Source: Welwitschia mirabilis (taxonomy: Eukaryota > Gnetophyta > Gnetopsida > Welwitschiales). From it: 44,962 nucleotides of DNA. Each line of letters starts with the position of its first letter. The first letter of the stretch is position 1. A program made the translations under genes and the position numbers. Shown here one piece after another: positions 10,641-22,599 of this stretch. The notes under the pieces are model-generated. The model saw nothing but the letters and a program-made list of their open reading frames with translations. It ran no database searches and was not told the DNA's origin. The stretch lies in the NCBI GenBank assembly GCA_051453625.1, contig JBOZIK010000001.1, positions 227,413,914 to 227,458,875 on the forward strand, written 5' to 3'.

Positions 10641-13033
10641 GTTGCTAACAGATTGAGTATAAGTGTTACCTTTTTAGAAAATTTTTTTATTCTTCTGTCA
10701 TAATTCTTCTTACGCTTTATTTTCTCTAAAAAGTTCTTAATTCTTCTTATGCTTTATTTCTAGGAGATTNNNNNNNNNNNNNNNNNNNNNNNNNNNNNNN
10801 NNNNNNNNNNNNNNNNNNNNNNNNNNNNNNNNNNNNNNNNNNNNNNNNNNNNNNNNNNNNNNNNNNNNNNNNNNNNNNNNNNNNNNNNNNNNNNNNNNNN
10901 NNNNNNNNNNNNNCACTAAACCTACCAAAGGTACAAAAAAGGAGAATAAGTTAGAATTTTCCATAGGAAACGAAATCAAAAAAGTTGTTTTTTTTTTCTT
11001 TCTATCATTGTCCATTATTCATACACAATGCTTTTGTCTACTCATACTCAAATGCAAAGGATGGTTTGTTTTTAGTTTCTTCTAATTAAGTCTTTCCATA
11101 GCTTTGAATACCTTAGGTTTTCTTGCAAATGTTTCCAAAATAGCAAGTTAATGCTCATATTTTACATTAAGGATTTCAAAAAGTTGAAAAATAGGGTTTG
11201 TATTAAGCGTATCAAGCCATGAGGTAGTAGGTTTCCCTTGTGAAGAGTTTTTTTTCTTGTTACTTAATGGAGATGAGAAATAATGGTTTTCTAAGATTTT
11301 TATATCCTCTTATTCATTATTTTTATCACTTTATGATGTTAAATTCTTATGGATGGGAGCAGTTATATCATTTCCACTTCTTATCATTACCTTACAATAT
11401 TTACTAACTTCATTTGGATTCAGTAAAGGTTGAGTGATAAGAGATCCTTGTGGTCTTTAATTAGTAAGAATAGTTTATTGTAAGATGCTCATAAGGTTTA
11501 CAATGTTGATGTTTATCTTTTCAATGTTTGCATTTATCTTTTCTTACAATTTTCTTAACTCTTTAATGGAATTCGTAAGAGGATCAATTTGGTTATGGGA
11601 GTTGGATGAACTTACTAAGTTGTTTAAGTTGTTATATTGGAAGTTTATGTTCTTAAATATTTTCTTAAAAGGTTGGAAATTAGGATGGTTTGTTTGAAAA
11701 TTTTTGAAGTTGAATTATTCACTCATCCTAGGCTAAAATTTGTTGTGATTTTGGACTTGTCTTTAATTTTGATTTATATTATAGTTTAAGGACCTGTGGT
11801 TGAAAGCACATACTTCCTTATAAATTCTCTATTTATAAGTTAGAAGCAAATGACATTCTTTAATAACCTGATAACTATCCTCACACAAATCACAAATAGG
11901 AACTACAAATTCACTCTTTTTGATTTCCATCTTAGCATCAAGAATCATTTATGTGTATTTTTCTAAGGTTGAAGTGAAATCATTTATAACATTTATTGGT
12001 TCATTTTTAGCTCTTATTTCATTTTTCCCATGTTTTACCTTCTTTATGTCTTTAATGATTTGGCCTGTAGTTTGGTTTTTTTCTAGGTTAAGATTTAGGC
12101 CATGTTGACTCATTTCCACCAAGTCTTCCAACACTTTCCATGCATCATCTAAGGTTTGGTTTAACAAGTTACCTCCACATAAAAAATCTACAAGTTACTT
12201 TGTATGACTATTTAATCCACTGTAAAAATAGTAAATAAGTTCCACCTATGAAAAGGCATCTACAGGGTTTAAATGTAAAGTAACAAAGAATCTCTCATAG
12301 GCAGAGGCATAGTATTCATTAGGCATTTGTTGAAAGTGGTGACTTTTTTTTTTATATTTTCAGATGGTGGTTTCACTTATAAATATCTTAATAAAGGGTT
12401 TTTGAACTTGACACTAAGATTTTAAGCTTTTATGGGGAATCGTTCTAATTCATAGTTTTGCTTTATCTTTTAAAGTGATGGAGAAAATGACCATGTAGGT
12501 TATATCAATTATGCATTTTTTACCATTTCCAAAAGTGAGGACTAACTATTCTATGTTGATAATAAATTATAAAATATCTTCATCAAGTTCACCACTAAAA
12601 GTAGGATATGCATTTAGGTTATGTAGTTCAACATCATTATAAGAAGGTAAGTCAAATGGAGTTTGGGTTTCATGTTTCTTATTTACTATGAGATCTCTAA
12701 GGGTGACATGGGCATTAATACAAGTAGGATTGGTTATAGAGGTTCCAATAATAAGGGGTGAATTTGATGAGATAGGTTGCTTTTACTTTTAGGACGAGGT
12801 AGACATGGTTAAAAATGAAAAACTCTCATCTAAATAATCATTTGAAAAATTCTCTGTAGAAAAATCAGGCTCTATAAAAATGAAAGTAGATATTGTAGGA
12901 AATTCTAAATCTTGCATACCTTTGCTGTGTTTATCTAATTTAGTTTCTAGGTCTATTAAATCTTCTTGGATATTTTTAGCAATAAATAACCAATCTCTCT
13001 AATATTTTTTTTTTGATTACTAAATTTTACCAT
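10641..13033 (-). pseudogene. Element A gag
   Basis: The proposed start is the ATG at 13031-13033 (MVKFSNQKK), matching the start of element E gag (MVNSSRKTK at 16218). The most readable part is 11949-12167: TLDDAWKVLEDLVEMSQ and VINDFTSTLEKYT, which matches TLKDAWTKLEEIVEVSQ of element B and LEDAWNVLENLVEIS of E. The end, about 11040-11330, holds the spacer with DIKILEN and TTSWLDTLNTNP. No intact zinc knuckle is visible. Gag would form the virus-like particle that packages element RNA. There are many stops, and a 144-base gap lies near the protease end. Confidence 0.7.
10770..10913. other. Assembly gap, 144 N
   Basis: A run of 144 N inside the gag-protease spacer. Its flanks are not exact duplicates, unlike those of the gaps at 312 and 1136. 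Confidence 0.9.
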
Positions 13034-13489
13034 ACATGCTCAGTTTTGGATGCATAGAGTATTATTCCTATAGTCACATGGATGATATCCTAAATGACAA
13101 AAACACAAAAATTAGAAAAAAAGAAAAAGTAAAAGATGAAAATGGAAAACTGGCATAGATAGAAAGCTCTGAAAGCAGACTACCATCCTCCTAAGTCATC
13201 TAGATAATAAAGGAAATAATTGAAAAATCATAAACCTTTTTTATAGAAAACTAAAATAGAAAACTCATGGCAAATAGGCTGTTGTCGCCACACATCATCT
13301 GGATGATGAAGTGGATGATTGACTTTTTATTACAGAACAAAATGAAAACTTTTTATTTGAAAATAAAAAAACTAACACTGCAAAAAGCAAAAATCTATAC
13401 TATTATAGATAGTAGTACAACACTATTATAAGTATGCATCCAAACCAAAATACTCATTAGAGCAACAAAAACACTCAAACTTGAAGCAA
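13034..13489 (-). other. Element A leader between primer site and gag
   Basis: About 450 bases with no coding frame. It carries the inverted repeat ATCATCTGGATGAT at 13294-13307, related sites near 13186-13215, and a further GGATGATTGAC close by. The same motif type sits in the leaders of E (about 16270-16400) and B (about 25550-25800). Confidence 0.6.
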
Positions 13490-13510
13490 CCTTCTCTAAC
13501 AATGCTACCA
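13490..13510 (-). promoter_or_regulatory. Primer binding site of element A (decayed, tRNA-Asp type)
   Basis: The minus strand reads TGGTAGCATTGTTAGAGAAG three bases inside the 5' LTR. This follows the Athila primer site TGGCGCCGTTGCCGGGGA with mostly C-to-T and G-to-A changes. The better preserved version in element B (25377) supports it. Confidence 0.7.
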
Positions 13511-13513
13511 AGA

Positions 13514-14601
13514 TGTTTTAGTATGTATTTATGCAATTTTATGTCTTAAGTAATCACAAATAAAATGCACAAACACAACAAACTAATATACATAAAAGTA
13601 ATCTAGATGTCATAATCTATTGAAGGCCAAAGTAGGAAATAAGAGAGTTGATTTTCATAAAGAAATACTTTCACACTAATCTACAGAAATAACTTGCAAT
13701 GCATGAAAGTAAAATATAACACATACATGCAAAGCTAATCTAGAAAAAGGAAACAAACATTTACCTAATCTAATCTAATCAAAAACAACCTTAATGAAGG
13801 TTGCCCTAATAACCTATATTACTAAAGATACTATTACTATATTAAAAGCAACATAACTATAAGGATGAGAAACAATCACAGATTAAAATTAGTAAAATAA
13901 GTATTTTGTATTAATTATGAACCACATTCCTATTATAAAGTAGCCGCATCTCAATGGAGGAAATGCTATCCAACACTAAGGAAAACATCTCTCTACAATT
14001 ACAAGGATGGATCTCTAACCCTTTGATCTCTTATCATGAGAATTTTAAGCACAAATGAAGACAAGAAAAAGTCAAGAATGAGATCACTATTTATTAACTC
14101 ACAAGCATACAACAAAACAGATAAAAAGATGCAGGTAAACCGTAATGGTCATGCAAGAGAAATAGAAATACATATGGCAGAATTTAGGTAAATATTTAGT
14201 ATAAACATTACAAAAATATCATTCAACTAGTCATCTAGACAATAGAAGAGATGATTCCATCTCATAATTAATCCATATCAGCTACTAGATAGACTATAAT
14301 TAGCATCTAATTAGCACTCTTTGCACGATCATTCATATAGTCATCCAAATTATGCGATGGATGATGACCTTTGAGAATTCTTCAATTAATGCATTACACT
14401 TAATGTTTTGTAGGAATTTATATCATAAATGAAAAGTATTTGGAATAGCTCAAAATGTTGTAAATCATCATGGAGATTGCATGTTTTCATCCTTTTCATC
14501 TTAGCTCTTCATTATCATGGAAATCAAGCATTTACCTATCTATTAACTTGCAAAAATACTCAAAATACCCTATCAAATATGCATAATTTGGTAGTGTAAC
14601 A
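13514..14601 (-). repeat. 5' LTR of element A
   Basis: Begins TGTTACACTACCAA on the minus strand at 14601 and ends ACA at 13514 just before the primer site. It aligns with 1884-2982. A TTAATAAATAG stretch near 14088-14098 sits where element B has TATAAATA and may be the promoter TATA box. The well-conserved core with CTCAATGGAGG (about 13950-13965) is shared by all LTRs of the family in the window. Confidence 0.85.
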
Positions 14602-14606
14602 ATCAT
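14602..14606. repeat. Target-site duplication of element A (right copy)
   Basis: ATCAT next to the 5' LTR pairs with GTCAT at 1879-1883 next to the 3' LTR, 4 of 5 bases matching. Joining host sequence left of 1884 to sequence right of 14606 aligns with the undisturbed gag spacer of element A near 11300. Confidence 0.65.
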
Positions 14607-16218
14607 CTTTTTCATTATTTTTATCATTTTTATTGGAAATTGAGATCTCATGAATAGGAGGTGTTGTATCATTTTCACTTCTTATTACTACCTTCATATC
14701 CCTCTTGAATTCATTGAGTTGGATAAAGGTTGAGATGCAAGAGACCCTTTTGGTCTTTTATTGGTAAGCATTATTTATTAAAGTCCACTTACTAAGTTTT
14801 GAATATTATTGTTAGTCTTTTATTGCACCTTTTTAAATTCTTCTATGAACTCTCTAAGGGGATAATTTTGATTTAATTGAAAATTAAGGTTATTTGATTG
14901 AAATTTTAAATTCCTAAATCTATTTTAAAAAGGTTTCCATTGTGATTGTCCACCTAATTTTCGTTGAAATTATATCTGGCTTTTAAATTTAGGTGTTATT
15001 TGGTCAAATGCATATACTTCTTCAAACATCCTCTTTTTATAATTAGCAACAAAGAACACTCTTTGGTTTGATAAGAGTTGTCTTCATAAATATCACATCT
15101 TGAAGTTGTGTTTTCATATTTTACTACATTTTCATCAACTATTAATTGAGTGTACTTCTCCAAAGTGGTAGTGAAATCCTTAATTAAGTTAGTTGAATTA
15201 CCTCTTTCTTCTTCATTTTCATGTTCTACTTCATTTAAATCTTTTATGGTTTAGTGTATAGTTCGATTTTCCTTAATGGGTTTTAACCAAATTTAACTTA
15301 TCTCTACTAGATTTTCTAACACATTCCATGCATCCTCTAAGACTAAGTTCATTAAATTACCATCATAAGGAAAGTATATAAGTTCTTTAGTTTGATTAAT
15401 TAATCCACTATAGAAATAATTGACTAATTCTTCTTTACAAGATTCATTAATAGGGTTGGAATGAATAGCTATGATAAAATGGTCATAAGTGGTGGCATAA
15501 TTTTCACAAGGTTGTTGTTAAAAGTTGGTAAATTTCTTCCTTCTTTTTTCTCATGGTACTTTCACTCAAAAGTCTTTTAATAAAAAGCTTTTTGCACTTT
15601 ACTTTCTAATTTAAGACTCTTGTGTGAAATGGTTTTAAGCCATAGTTTTACCTTTCATCTAAGTGTAACTAGAAAAATAATCATGTAATATGATTACTAA
15701 TGCATTTCTTTTCATTTCTTGAGGTAAGCACAAGTTGTTCAAACTTAACTAGATGTTGAAAAAGGTCTTCCTCAAGTTGCCTTGAAAATGTTGGATAGTT
15801 ACTCAAGTTTCTTAATTCTGTGTCATCATTAGTAGGTAAAACAAAAGGATTTCAGATTTCATATTTTCTATTAGCAATTAAATCACTAAATGTAACATTT
15901 ACATTTGCATTTGAATTTCCTATCATGATTAGCATATTAGATGAAGCAAATTATTTTTGTTTTTGTAAGGATTTCAATATAGATAAAAAAAGAAATGGCA
16001 TGATCTGCTTCTATGCTATTATTTTCATAATTTTCTTTTGTAAAATTTAACTTTAAAATAATAATAGCAAAAGAATCCTCTTCTTTAATTCTTAGAATTT
16101 GTGTACCTGGAATGTGTGTATTTGGATTTTTCTTAAGATCGAATAACCCTTCTTTGATATTTTCTTCAATCAAGTTCTACTCTCTCTGATATTTTGTCTT
16201 TCTACTAGAATTCACCAT
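14607..16218 (-). pseudogene. Element E gag
   Basis: Start chosen at the ATG at 16216-16218 (MVNSSRKTK), followed by NIKEGLFDLKKN and IPGTQILRIKEED (15937-16173). Further down the minus strand is the conserved gag block LEDAWNVLENLVEIS, then FTTTLEKYTQLI and RCDIYEDNSYQTKECSLL (about 15030-15350), parallel to elements A and B. The 3' part was split by element A and continues at 1883. Frames are broken repeatedly. It would encode the structural Gag protein. Confidence 0.7.
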
Positions 16219-16659
16219 GTCCCTGCATACTTCAGATAGTAAATAAAAACCAAAATAAGAAAATAAATAACTATCATCCATCTAGTTATGAGGATGATAG
16301 GAGGGACAACGATCATAATAGTAGAAAACTAGAATTAGCTAAAAATTACCATAACTGAAAAAACAGATTATCATTCATATTATTGTGAGGACGACAAACA
16401 AGATGACATTATTTTTATTATCCCTACAGATAGAAAGAAAATTTGCAAAAAAAGGGGAAATAAATTAAAAAATCTATGATTGTCACTTCTTGTGTCATAA
16501 AAATGACTAAAAGAATGATAGCAGATTTTTTCGAAGTATAAAAAAGAAAAATTACTAAAATAAACCTACTAGTTTACAATAAAGTATAAAACTATTTTAA
16601 ATAAATAACCTAAACTAAAATTTAAGGTAATATCTGAATAGTAATAATCCTCCACCTCC
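16219..16659 (-). other. Element E leader
   Basis: Non-coding stretch between primer site and gag. It contains TATCATCCATCTAGTTATGA and GAGGATGATAGG near 16270-16300 and AGGACGACAAACAAGATGAC near 16390-16410, variants of the palindromic motif of the family. Confidence 0.5.
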
Positions 16660-16686
16660 TTATGGCCTTTTTTGGAGATGGTACCA
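16660..16686 (-). promoter_or_regulatory. Primer binding site of element E (decayed)
   Basis: The minus strand reads TTGGTACCATCTCC starting at 16687. Compared with the tRNA-Asp type site, both CpG positions have decayed (CGCCG became TACCA), and two further bases differ. Confidence 0.55.
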
Positions 16687-16689
16687 AAA

Positions 16690-17795
16690 TATTATGGTCT
16701 AAATTTATACAATCTTTAAGTCCTTAGGAAAAACCTATAAATTATAATACCTACAAAAAAGCACACACTAGTCTAGATGGGAATCAAATCAAGTATTGTA
16801 ATCCATTGAAGGCACTAGGCTAGAAGTTAGAGAATTGATTTCACAAAGTATTTAATCTTTTCTGTTTTAGTAAATGAAAGTAAACAATAATGCAAATGTA
16901 ATACAAGATGAATGATATGAAATGCAATGGATAAAATGCAAGTGTTATGAATCTATTTAGATTTCAATCCTCTTATTATAAGAATTAGTCCTTATAATTA
17001 ATTATAAAGAGTTTATCACTTATTTCTAATCAACATAAACGATAAGATATGCTAAATAGAATATGGATAATGCAAATATGGAAATGGAATGAAATAAAAT
17101 ATAATGGAAAATCTAAATTAATAAATTTAACCTTAACAAAGGTTGCCATTTTGATCTAAATAAACTATAGAGTTGTCACCAAACCATAATTAACTTAAAT
17201 CATAAGAGACAATTGAAAAGATTTCTTAAATTAATCATCAATTTAATATCCACTTATAATAAAGTAGTAGCATCTTGATGGAGGATACTTATCCCAACAC
17301 TCAGGTAATCTTCTCTCTATAGCTAATGGATGGACTTCTTGTTCTTTAATCTTTTATTACAAGAATATTTAGTACAAAAGATGGAAAAAAACATGAAGGA
17401 AGAAAAGGTTATTTGTAGGTTTAACTTGAAGTTCTAGAAGCTCAACCCTAAGACTTGGAGAAGAAATCCTATATGGGTTGCATGACTCTATTACAAAAAT
17501 AATTCTTCTATCCATATAAAAATAGGTATTGTCCTAAGTGTTGTGGAGATAACAAGAAATGATACTCCATAAAAAAAGGTGATCCATTAGATTGAGGCCT
17601 CAGAGTCAAGTACATAGATTCAATCCATGTTACTAGTGTTATTGTCCTACCTGTCATGGGAACAACGGAGAGGATGATAGACCTCTGTATCTTCTAGCTC
17701 AAAGGGAAATCAATATTCTACATGGTCAATCTTTTCTTTTAAGCCATGCAATATCAAAATAAGCCTAAGATACCTCCGATATGCTAAACGTTACA
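16690..17795 (-). repeat. 5' LTR of element E
   Basis: It ends just before the primer site at about 16690. The block CACACACTAGTCTAGATGGG to AGAGAATTGATTTC (about 16762-16845) matches the LTR end at 44610-44710 very closely. The family core with AAAGTAGTAGCATCTTGATG is at about 17262-17282. The start is put at TGTAACG (17795), a guess from the equivalent position in other copies. The subtype is closer to H than to A, C or D. Confidence 0.65.
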
Positions 17796-20073
17796 TGTTT
17801 TAGTGAACATCCCATAGATTTTCCACAATCATCAAACTTTCATGCAAATATATATAAATGTCCTACAAAAATAATCAAAATAAACCATCAAATTCCTACA
17901 AATTGGTATCACAATAATGCCACTTTTCAAAACCTTCTATTCAAACCTTATTCAAAACCTTTCTTAAAAACTTAAATATTTGTAAGCTTTAAAATTTTCT
18001 TTTAGTCATTGAGATAAAATAATAATTAGGATTATTTATACTAAATGAAATGCCCAAGTTTTATAAATTTAAAATTGCTATCTACATGTTGTTTTATAGG
18101 CACAACTTTTAAAGACTATAAATTATAATAAAAGTTAAGGAGTAGTAAGTTTTTAGCAATCTATTTATAGGAACAGGAGCATTTAAACATAAAAGCTTGG
18201 ATTTATGAACATTCATCTTAGATCACATATGTTAGGTCTGAGTTCTATTCAGGTGAACTCTACCTTATCTTTACGTTTACTAGTTATTAAGAGAGTAGAT
18301 CTAAATTATTTACTAAAATTTATGAATCTTTCTATGTAATTCATTATCAAAAGAAAATGATTTACGCTATGCATCATAAAATTTCAAATTTCAAAAGTTT
18401 TTTATATTTTTTTTGTAAAATATTTTCATCATTTGCTTTGTGAGAAATAACACAATTTTATGTTCTATTTATCATCTATGTTTTATTACATAAAGTTTTT
18501 AAATTACCTTGTATTGCCATTTTCTTTACAAATACCACCATGCCTTTAGTGAAAAATTCATCATTCAAAATTTTAAATTGTTTATTTCAATAGTTCTTAT
18601 TACTTTTTACTTGTAGCCTATTTTAAAAATTTTTCTATTAATATCAGTCTCTCATGCATCATTAAAATATATTAGATACTAGTTGATTTTATAAATAATT
18701 TGACACAGAATTCAAACCACTCTGAAAGGACTTTGATGATGATTACTTTAAAGCTACAGTTTAGATAGGTGAAACTTAAATTTAAAGCTTCTTAGAGTTT
18801 TCTCTAGTTAAATTAATAATATTTAATACCAATAGGAATAGTTTATATCTAGATTTATCTAGGTAAGCATTGAAATCCTTATGAAAACTTGAATGTTTAA
18901 CTACACCTTCTTACATAGTTTTACACTCTCATACAAACTATGCTAAAAAGAAACTTTCCATTTTTACTTTATTTCTAAAATTTAATGGTCTTGATTTCAA
19001 GGATCTTATTACAAATTAACCTCTATAATAGATTATGATGTATGAAAGACATGCCCTACTGGGTATGGTATAGGTCATAGTTTTAAATAAGAAACTAGTG
19101 TTTTTATTATAGTATAGGTAACCTAATTTTTATCCTTTCATAAGGATTGCAAAGATAGTTTAGAGTTTATAAGAATTAACAAATGTTTCATAGGTTTAAT
19201 TTGAGTATATGGAGGGTCTAAAGAGTAACTACTAAATGCATTTGAATGAACTATATCTTCTTCTAGGAATAAAAATAACTATTCATAAGAAAATTCATTA
19301 TGTAATACTTAGCTACCTAAGAGATAGTGAAGTTCAAGTTGGTTTTCTAGACATGAAATAAATTATGATTCTAAAAACTTTAAATGTAAAGAAAGTACAA
19401 TTATAGAATGTCATTTCTTTGATGAAATGTAGGAAATCACTATGATAGCATGAAACATATCATCTACTAATATATTAATCATTTAAAATCTAAAAAATAA
19501 TAAAGGTTTGATTCTAATAAATTAGTATAGGGTGATAGTTAGAGAACACTATTACATGAATAATAATCTTAATTAAATTAGAGATGAGAAATTAAAGTAA
19601 ATATAATCCCAAATCAAAGTGAATTTACTAATGATGAAACCACTGTAGAGAATACCAAATCAAATATTAATTATAAAGTACATCATAATATTTGCCAAAT
19701 GAAATAGTCATTTCCTTATACCTAGGAAGCAACAAAGGAGGCTTAAAACCTTATGATGAGGTAAAGCCTTAATATAGCAATTGGAATTCTAGAAATAATA
19801 GTTTGATGAATGATGATGAATGGTGCTCAAATGTGGAATATGTTTTTTTATCTCACAGTTAATGTAACATAAGAAGGGTAATAACTATTTATTTATTTTG
19901 TGTTAAACTTATCCTAATAGATAATTTTAAACTAATGCACTTTATCCTAATAAAAATTAAGTTGAACTTGCATGTAATTATGCATTTTGACTCCAAATTG
20001 AAAACTGAGGATACATTGATTTTTATGATATAAAACAAGGAATTTGAAATTTATGTTTACAAATCTTAAATAG
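17796..20073. other. No gene recognised; left end of region probably includes copia LTR
   Basis: About 2.3 kb of AT-rich sequence with short open frames of random character. The right end belongs to the copia LTR that starts at 20094 on the minus strand, but I cannot find where that LTR ends because no second copy is visible. I see no domain, RNA gene or tandem repeat in the remainder. Confidence 0.5.
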
Positions 20074-20112
20074 TCAATGCCCCTTAGCCCAACAATTCCT
20101 CCTTTGAATTAC
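20074..20112 (-). promoter_or_regulatory. Copia polypurine tract and 3' LTR edge
   Basis: The minus strand reads AATTCAAAGGAGGAAT followed by TGTTGGGCTAAGGGGCATTG, the usual purine tract and TGTTGGG-type start of plant Ty1/copia LTRs. It lies just downstream of RNase H, as expected. Confidence 0.7.
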
Positions 20113-20259
20113 TTTCTCAACTTGTGGGCTTGGTTCTTCTTGAATATGGTTCATGTTAATCTTCGTGATCAAACATTGAATTTTACAAGGATAGAGTGGC
20201 TTGATTAATAAAATAACTAATTGATCTTAAAAATTAATAAGCATGAGTCTAATCACTAC

Positions 20260-20570
20260 TTATTTAACCTTATCTTTGATGAAGTAATATTTTATTTTAA
20301 TATGCTTCAGCATATAATGCATGGTATGCTCTTGTAACAACTATATGATTGATATATTCTTACATCTTAATTAAATTATACATTAACTTGTAAATATACT
20401 TGTTTAAGTAATTTATTTAATCAAAGAATTTGTAATAGGAATTCATTCATTGCTACATACTTACTTTGAATCAAAGTGCAAGATACATAAATTTGTTTAA
20501 TCCTTTTCCAATAAATGCTATTCCCATGTAAGATTAGGTCTTTAATAGTACTATTTATATTAGCTAAATT
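20260..20570 (-). pseudogene. Copia RNase H
   Basis: Minus strand pieces CILHFDSKYVAMNEFLLQIL (about 20440-20500) and HALYAEAY followed by KILLHQR (about 20270-20330) match the copia RNase H pattern of an (S/C)EAEY-like block and a final H-x-R-T-K-H-I-x-(I/V)-(K/R)-Y-H-F-I-R-E block. Stops and shifts are frequent. It would remove RNA from the hybrid during reverse transcription. Confidence 0.6.
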
Positions 20571-20639
20571 ATTATTCAATTACTATCACTATGTGCATGA
20601 AACATGCCATCTCTATTATTATAGATTAATTTAAAATTA

Positions 20640-21700
20640 AAAGGTTTAAGGACATATTTGAGTACATGTTTTAGTGTAGCCATATGCTATTCTCTAGGTT
20701 CTTGCATAAATCTAGATGAAAATGAAGTTGTATATTTTACATTAAGAGTTGTATACTTTACATTAGAATTGTTGTAGTGCAAAAATCCTAAGAAGATAAT
20801 TACAAACCTACATAATGTTCTGTCCATCAAAGAACTGTAATCTTTGTATTTCAATTTTAGACTCATGTGTAATGGAGCTACCATAATCTTTGTATGAGCT
20901 AGCTTAAATTTTTTAATGATATTTAAGCATAATTTGATTAGTAATTTTTCATGTAATTTTTACATTAATCCACTTCTATACTAAGGGAGAGGACTTCTAA
21001 GTCATTCATTTCAAATTCTAATTTTATATCATGCTTAAACTTGCATATGAATTTTTCATTAGAGGTAAGGAATACCAACTCATCTATATATAATGAGCTA
21101 ATAATAAAACCACTTTTGTCAAATTTTTGATAAAATTTTAGTTTACTTATATAAGCCTTATATCCTCTTCTTATTAGATAGATACTAATTCTAGAAAATC
21201 ATGGTATTAGGGCTTATTTGAACTCATACAAAGATTTTTTTTTCAATTTACATACCTTTTGTTCTTGATGTTTGATTTAAAATCCTTTAATATAATAAAC
21301 ATAAATTTATTTTTATTATTCTTCATTTAAAAAGGATAAATTAACATCCATTTGGTGGAGCTTCTATTTACCCTATGCTTCCAAGCTAGCTAAACATTTG
21401 ATTGTTTTAAATATTACTATAGGTGCAACTATTTCTTTTATAGTCAATATGTTTTCCTGGCTTGTACTCCCTTGTTATCAATCTAGTCTTGTATCCAGTG
21501 ATCTTATCATTTTTATTATATTTTTAAAAAATTTATTGGATATTAATAACTTTATTTCCTTTTGGATTTTCAAGATAAATCCATGCTTCATTCTTTATGA
21601 TGGCATGCATTTCCTTCTTTAAGGAAATCTTTGAACACATGAGACTTGAGATCCTTCTTAATATTTTGAGAGTAATTAAGAATGATTACATAAATAATGT
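20640..21700 (-). pseudogene. Copia reverse transcriptase
   Basis: Minus strand, in order: EMHAIIKNEAWIYLENPKGN (about 21550-21610), GYKTRLITREYKPGKHIDY (about 21430-21490), KLHQMDVNLSFLNEE (about 21320-21365), KVCKLKKKSLYEFK (about 21215-21260), GYKAYISKLKFYQKFDKSGF (about 21110-21170) and LYIDELVFLTSNEKF (about 21045-21090), then FEMNDLEVLSLSIEVD. These match the copia landmarks of the LHQMDVK, LYGLKQ and YVDD segments. The catalytic Y-V-D-D reads Y-I-D-E. Several stops interrupt it. Confidence 0.85.
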
Positions 21701-22190
21701 AATTTTTAAGCATTTTAATAGTTATTATTCTTTTATAATTTTTTATCTAACATATAATTATATGGATGATCTTTCAATGTCCTTATTCTTACATTGTCAA
21801 GGACATGTAATGGTGAAGCTAGATATATATCTTCATCATCAAAGTTTTAAAGCCAAGTAAGAATTCATCAAAGATAATACTTCTAAAAATGTATAATTTT
21901 TTATTAATTGGATTTTAATATTTCTAATCATACATTTTTAAATCATAGCTAATAGAGACACATTTATTAACTCTATAATCCAACTTATTTAATAATTAAT
22001 TTAATACATGAATCTAACATATACAATAAAAAACCCTCGTATGACATAAGTTTAGAAATTTACCATAGAGTACCTAATATAAAGCCACATCCATTACCTT
22101 TGAGGTGATTCCATTTAATATATAAATAATACTTAACATTGCCTATCCCTTAAAAGAATTAAGTAAAAATGCTTGTTTGAGTAAGTGCCT
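21701..22190 (-). other. Copia spacer between integrase core and RT
   Basis: Expected to hold the integrase C-terminus. I could not read convincing motifs, and the plus-strand open frames here are antisense and not supported. Confidence 0.4.
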
Positions 22191-22520
22191 TACGATTTTA
22201 TCAATGAACACATTACCTCTTTTAGCTTTATTATTAGATTATGTGAAATAACTACATGTTATTTTCTTTTTAATGACTCATTGCTTTGAATATTTAATAG
22301 ACTCATTTCATTTAAATTCACCATCTCTATCACACCTAGTGACCTTAATTCTTAGATCAAAATCATTTCACACATGAGCTTTAAAACACTTGAAATAACT
22401 TCATCTTTAGAATGAATAACATATGCCCATATATACTTAGAGTGATCATCCATAATGATAAAGAAATATGTACCTCCATTGAGTACAAATATTTGCATTA
22501 GATTAAGAAAATCATGTGCA
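22191..22520 (-). pseudogene. Copia integrase core
   Basis: Minus strand: GGTYFFIIMDDHSKYIWAYV (about 22425-22485) followed by HSKDEVISS, then RCDRDGEF in another frame near 22330 and IKKKITCSYFT near 22265. These match the copia integrase order of F-I-D-D-H-S-R, then D-N-G-G-E-F, then the block preceding Q-Q-N-G. The first catalytic D is kept. It would insert element cDNA. Confidence 0.78.
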
Positions 22521-22599
22521 TAAGTGATTATTATCTCCTTTCAATATATAAATTATGATTTGATATCTTTTGTTTTTCAAATTGACATGTTTCATTGAC

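Larger units (their letters stand above)
1884..14601 (-). mobile_element. Element A: near-complete Athila-like Ty3/gypsy retrotransposon
   Basis: Two homologous LTRs of about 1.1 kb (1884-2982 and 13514-14601) flank, in minus-strand order, a primer binding site, gag, protease, RT, RNase H, integrase, a 4.3 kb 3' tail and a polypurine tract. The domain order PR-RT-RH-INT is that of Ty3/gypsy. The gag type, the PR-RT linker and a tRNA-Asp-like primer site point to the Athila group. Flanks GTCAT (1879-1883) and ATCAT (14602-14606) match at 4 of 5 bases, and removing the element rejoins element E smoothly. Stops, frameshifts and lost catalytic residues show that it is inactive. Confidence 0.85.

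Noticed and set aside
10700-10769. Imperfect duplication of ATTCTTCTTAYGCTTTATTT before the gap at 10770
   Set aside because: It is on one side of the gap only and is imperfect, so it does not support a contig overlap like the other two gaps.
11485-12108. Hydrophobic plus-strand frames resembling membrane proteins
   Set aside because: They are antisense to gag of element A. Lysine and glutamate codons on one strand read as Phe and Leu on the other.
15820-16050. Hydrophobic plus-strand frame
   Set aside because: Antisense to the start of element E gag (15937-16173).
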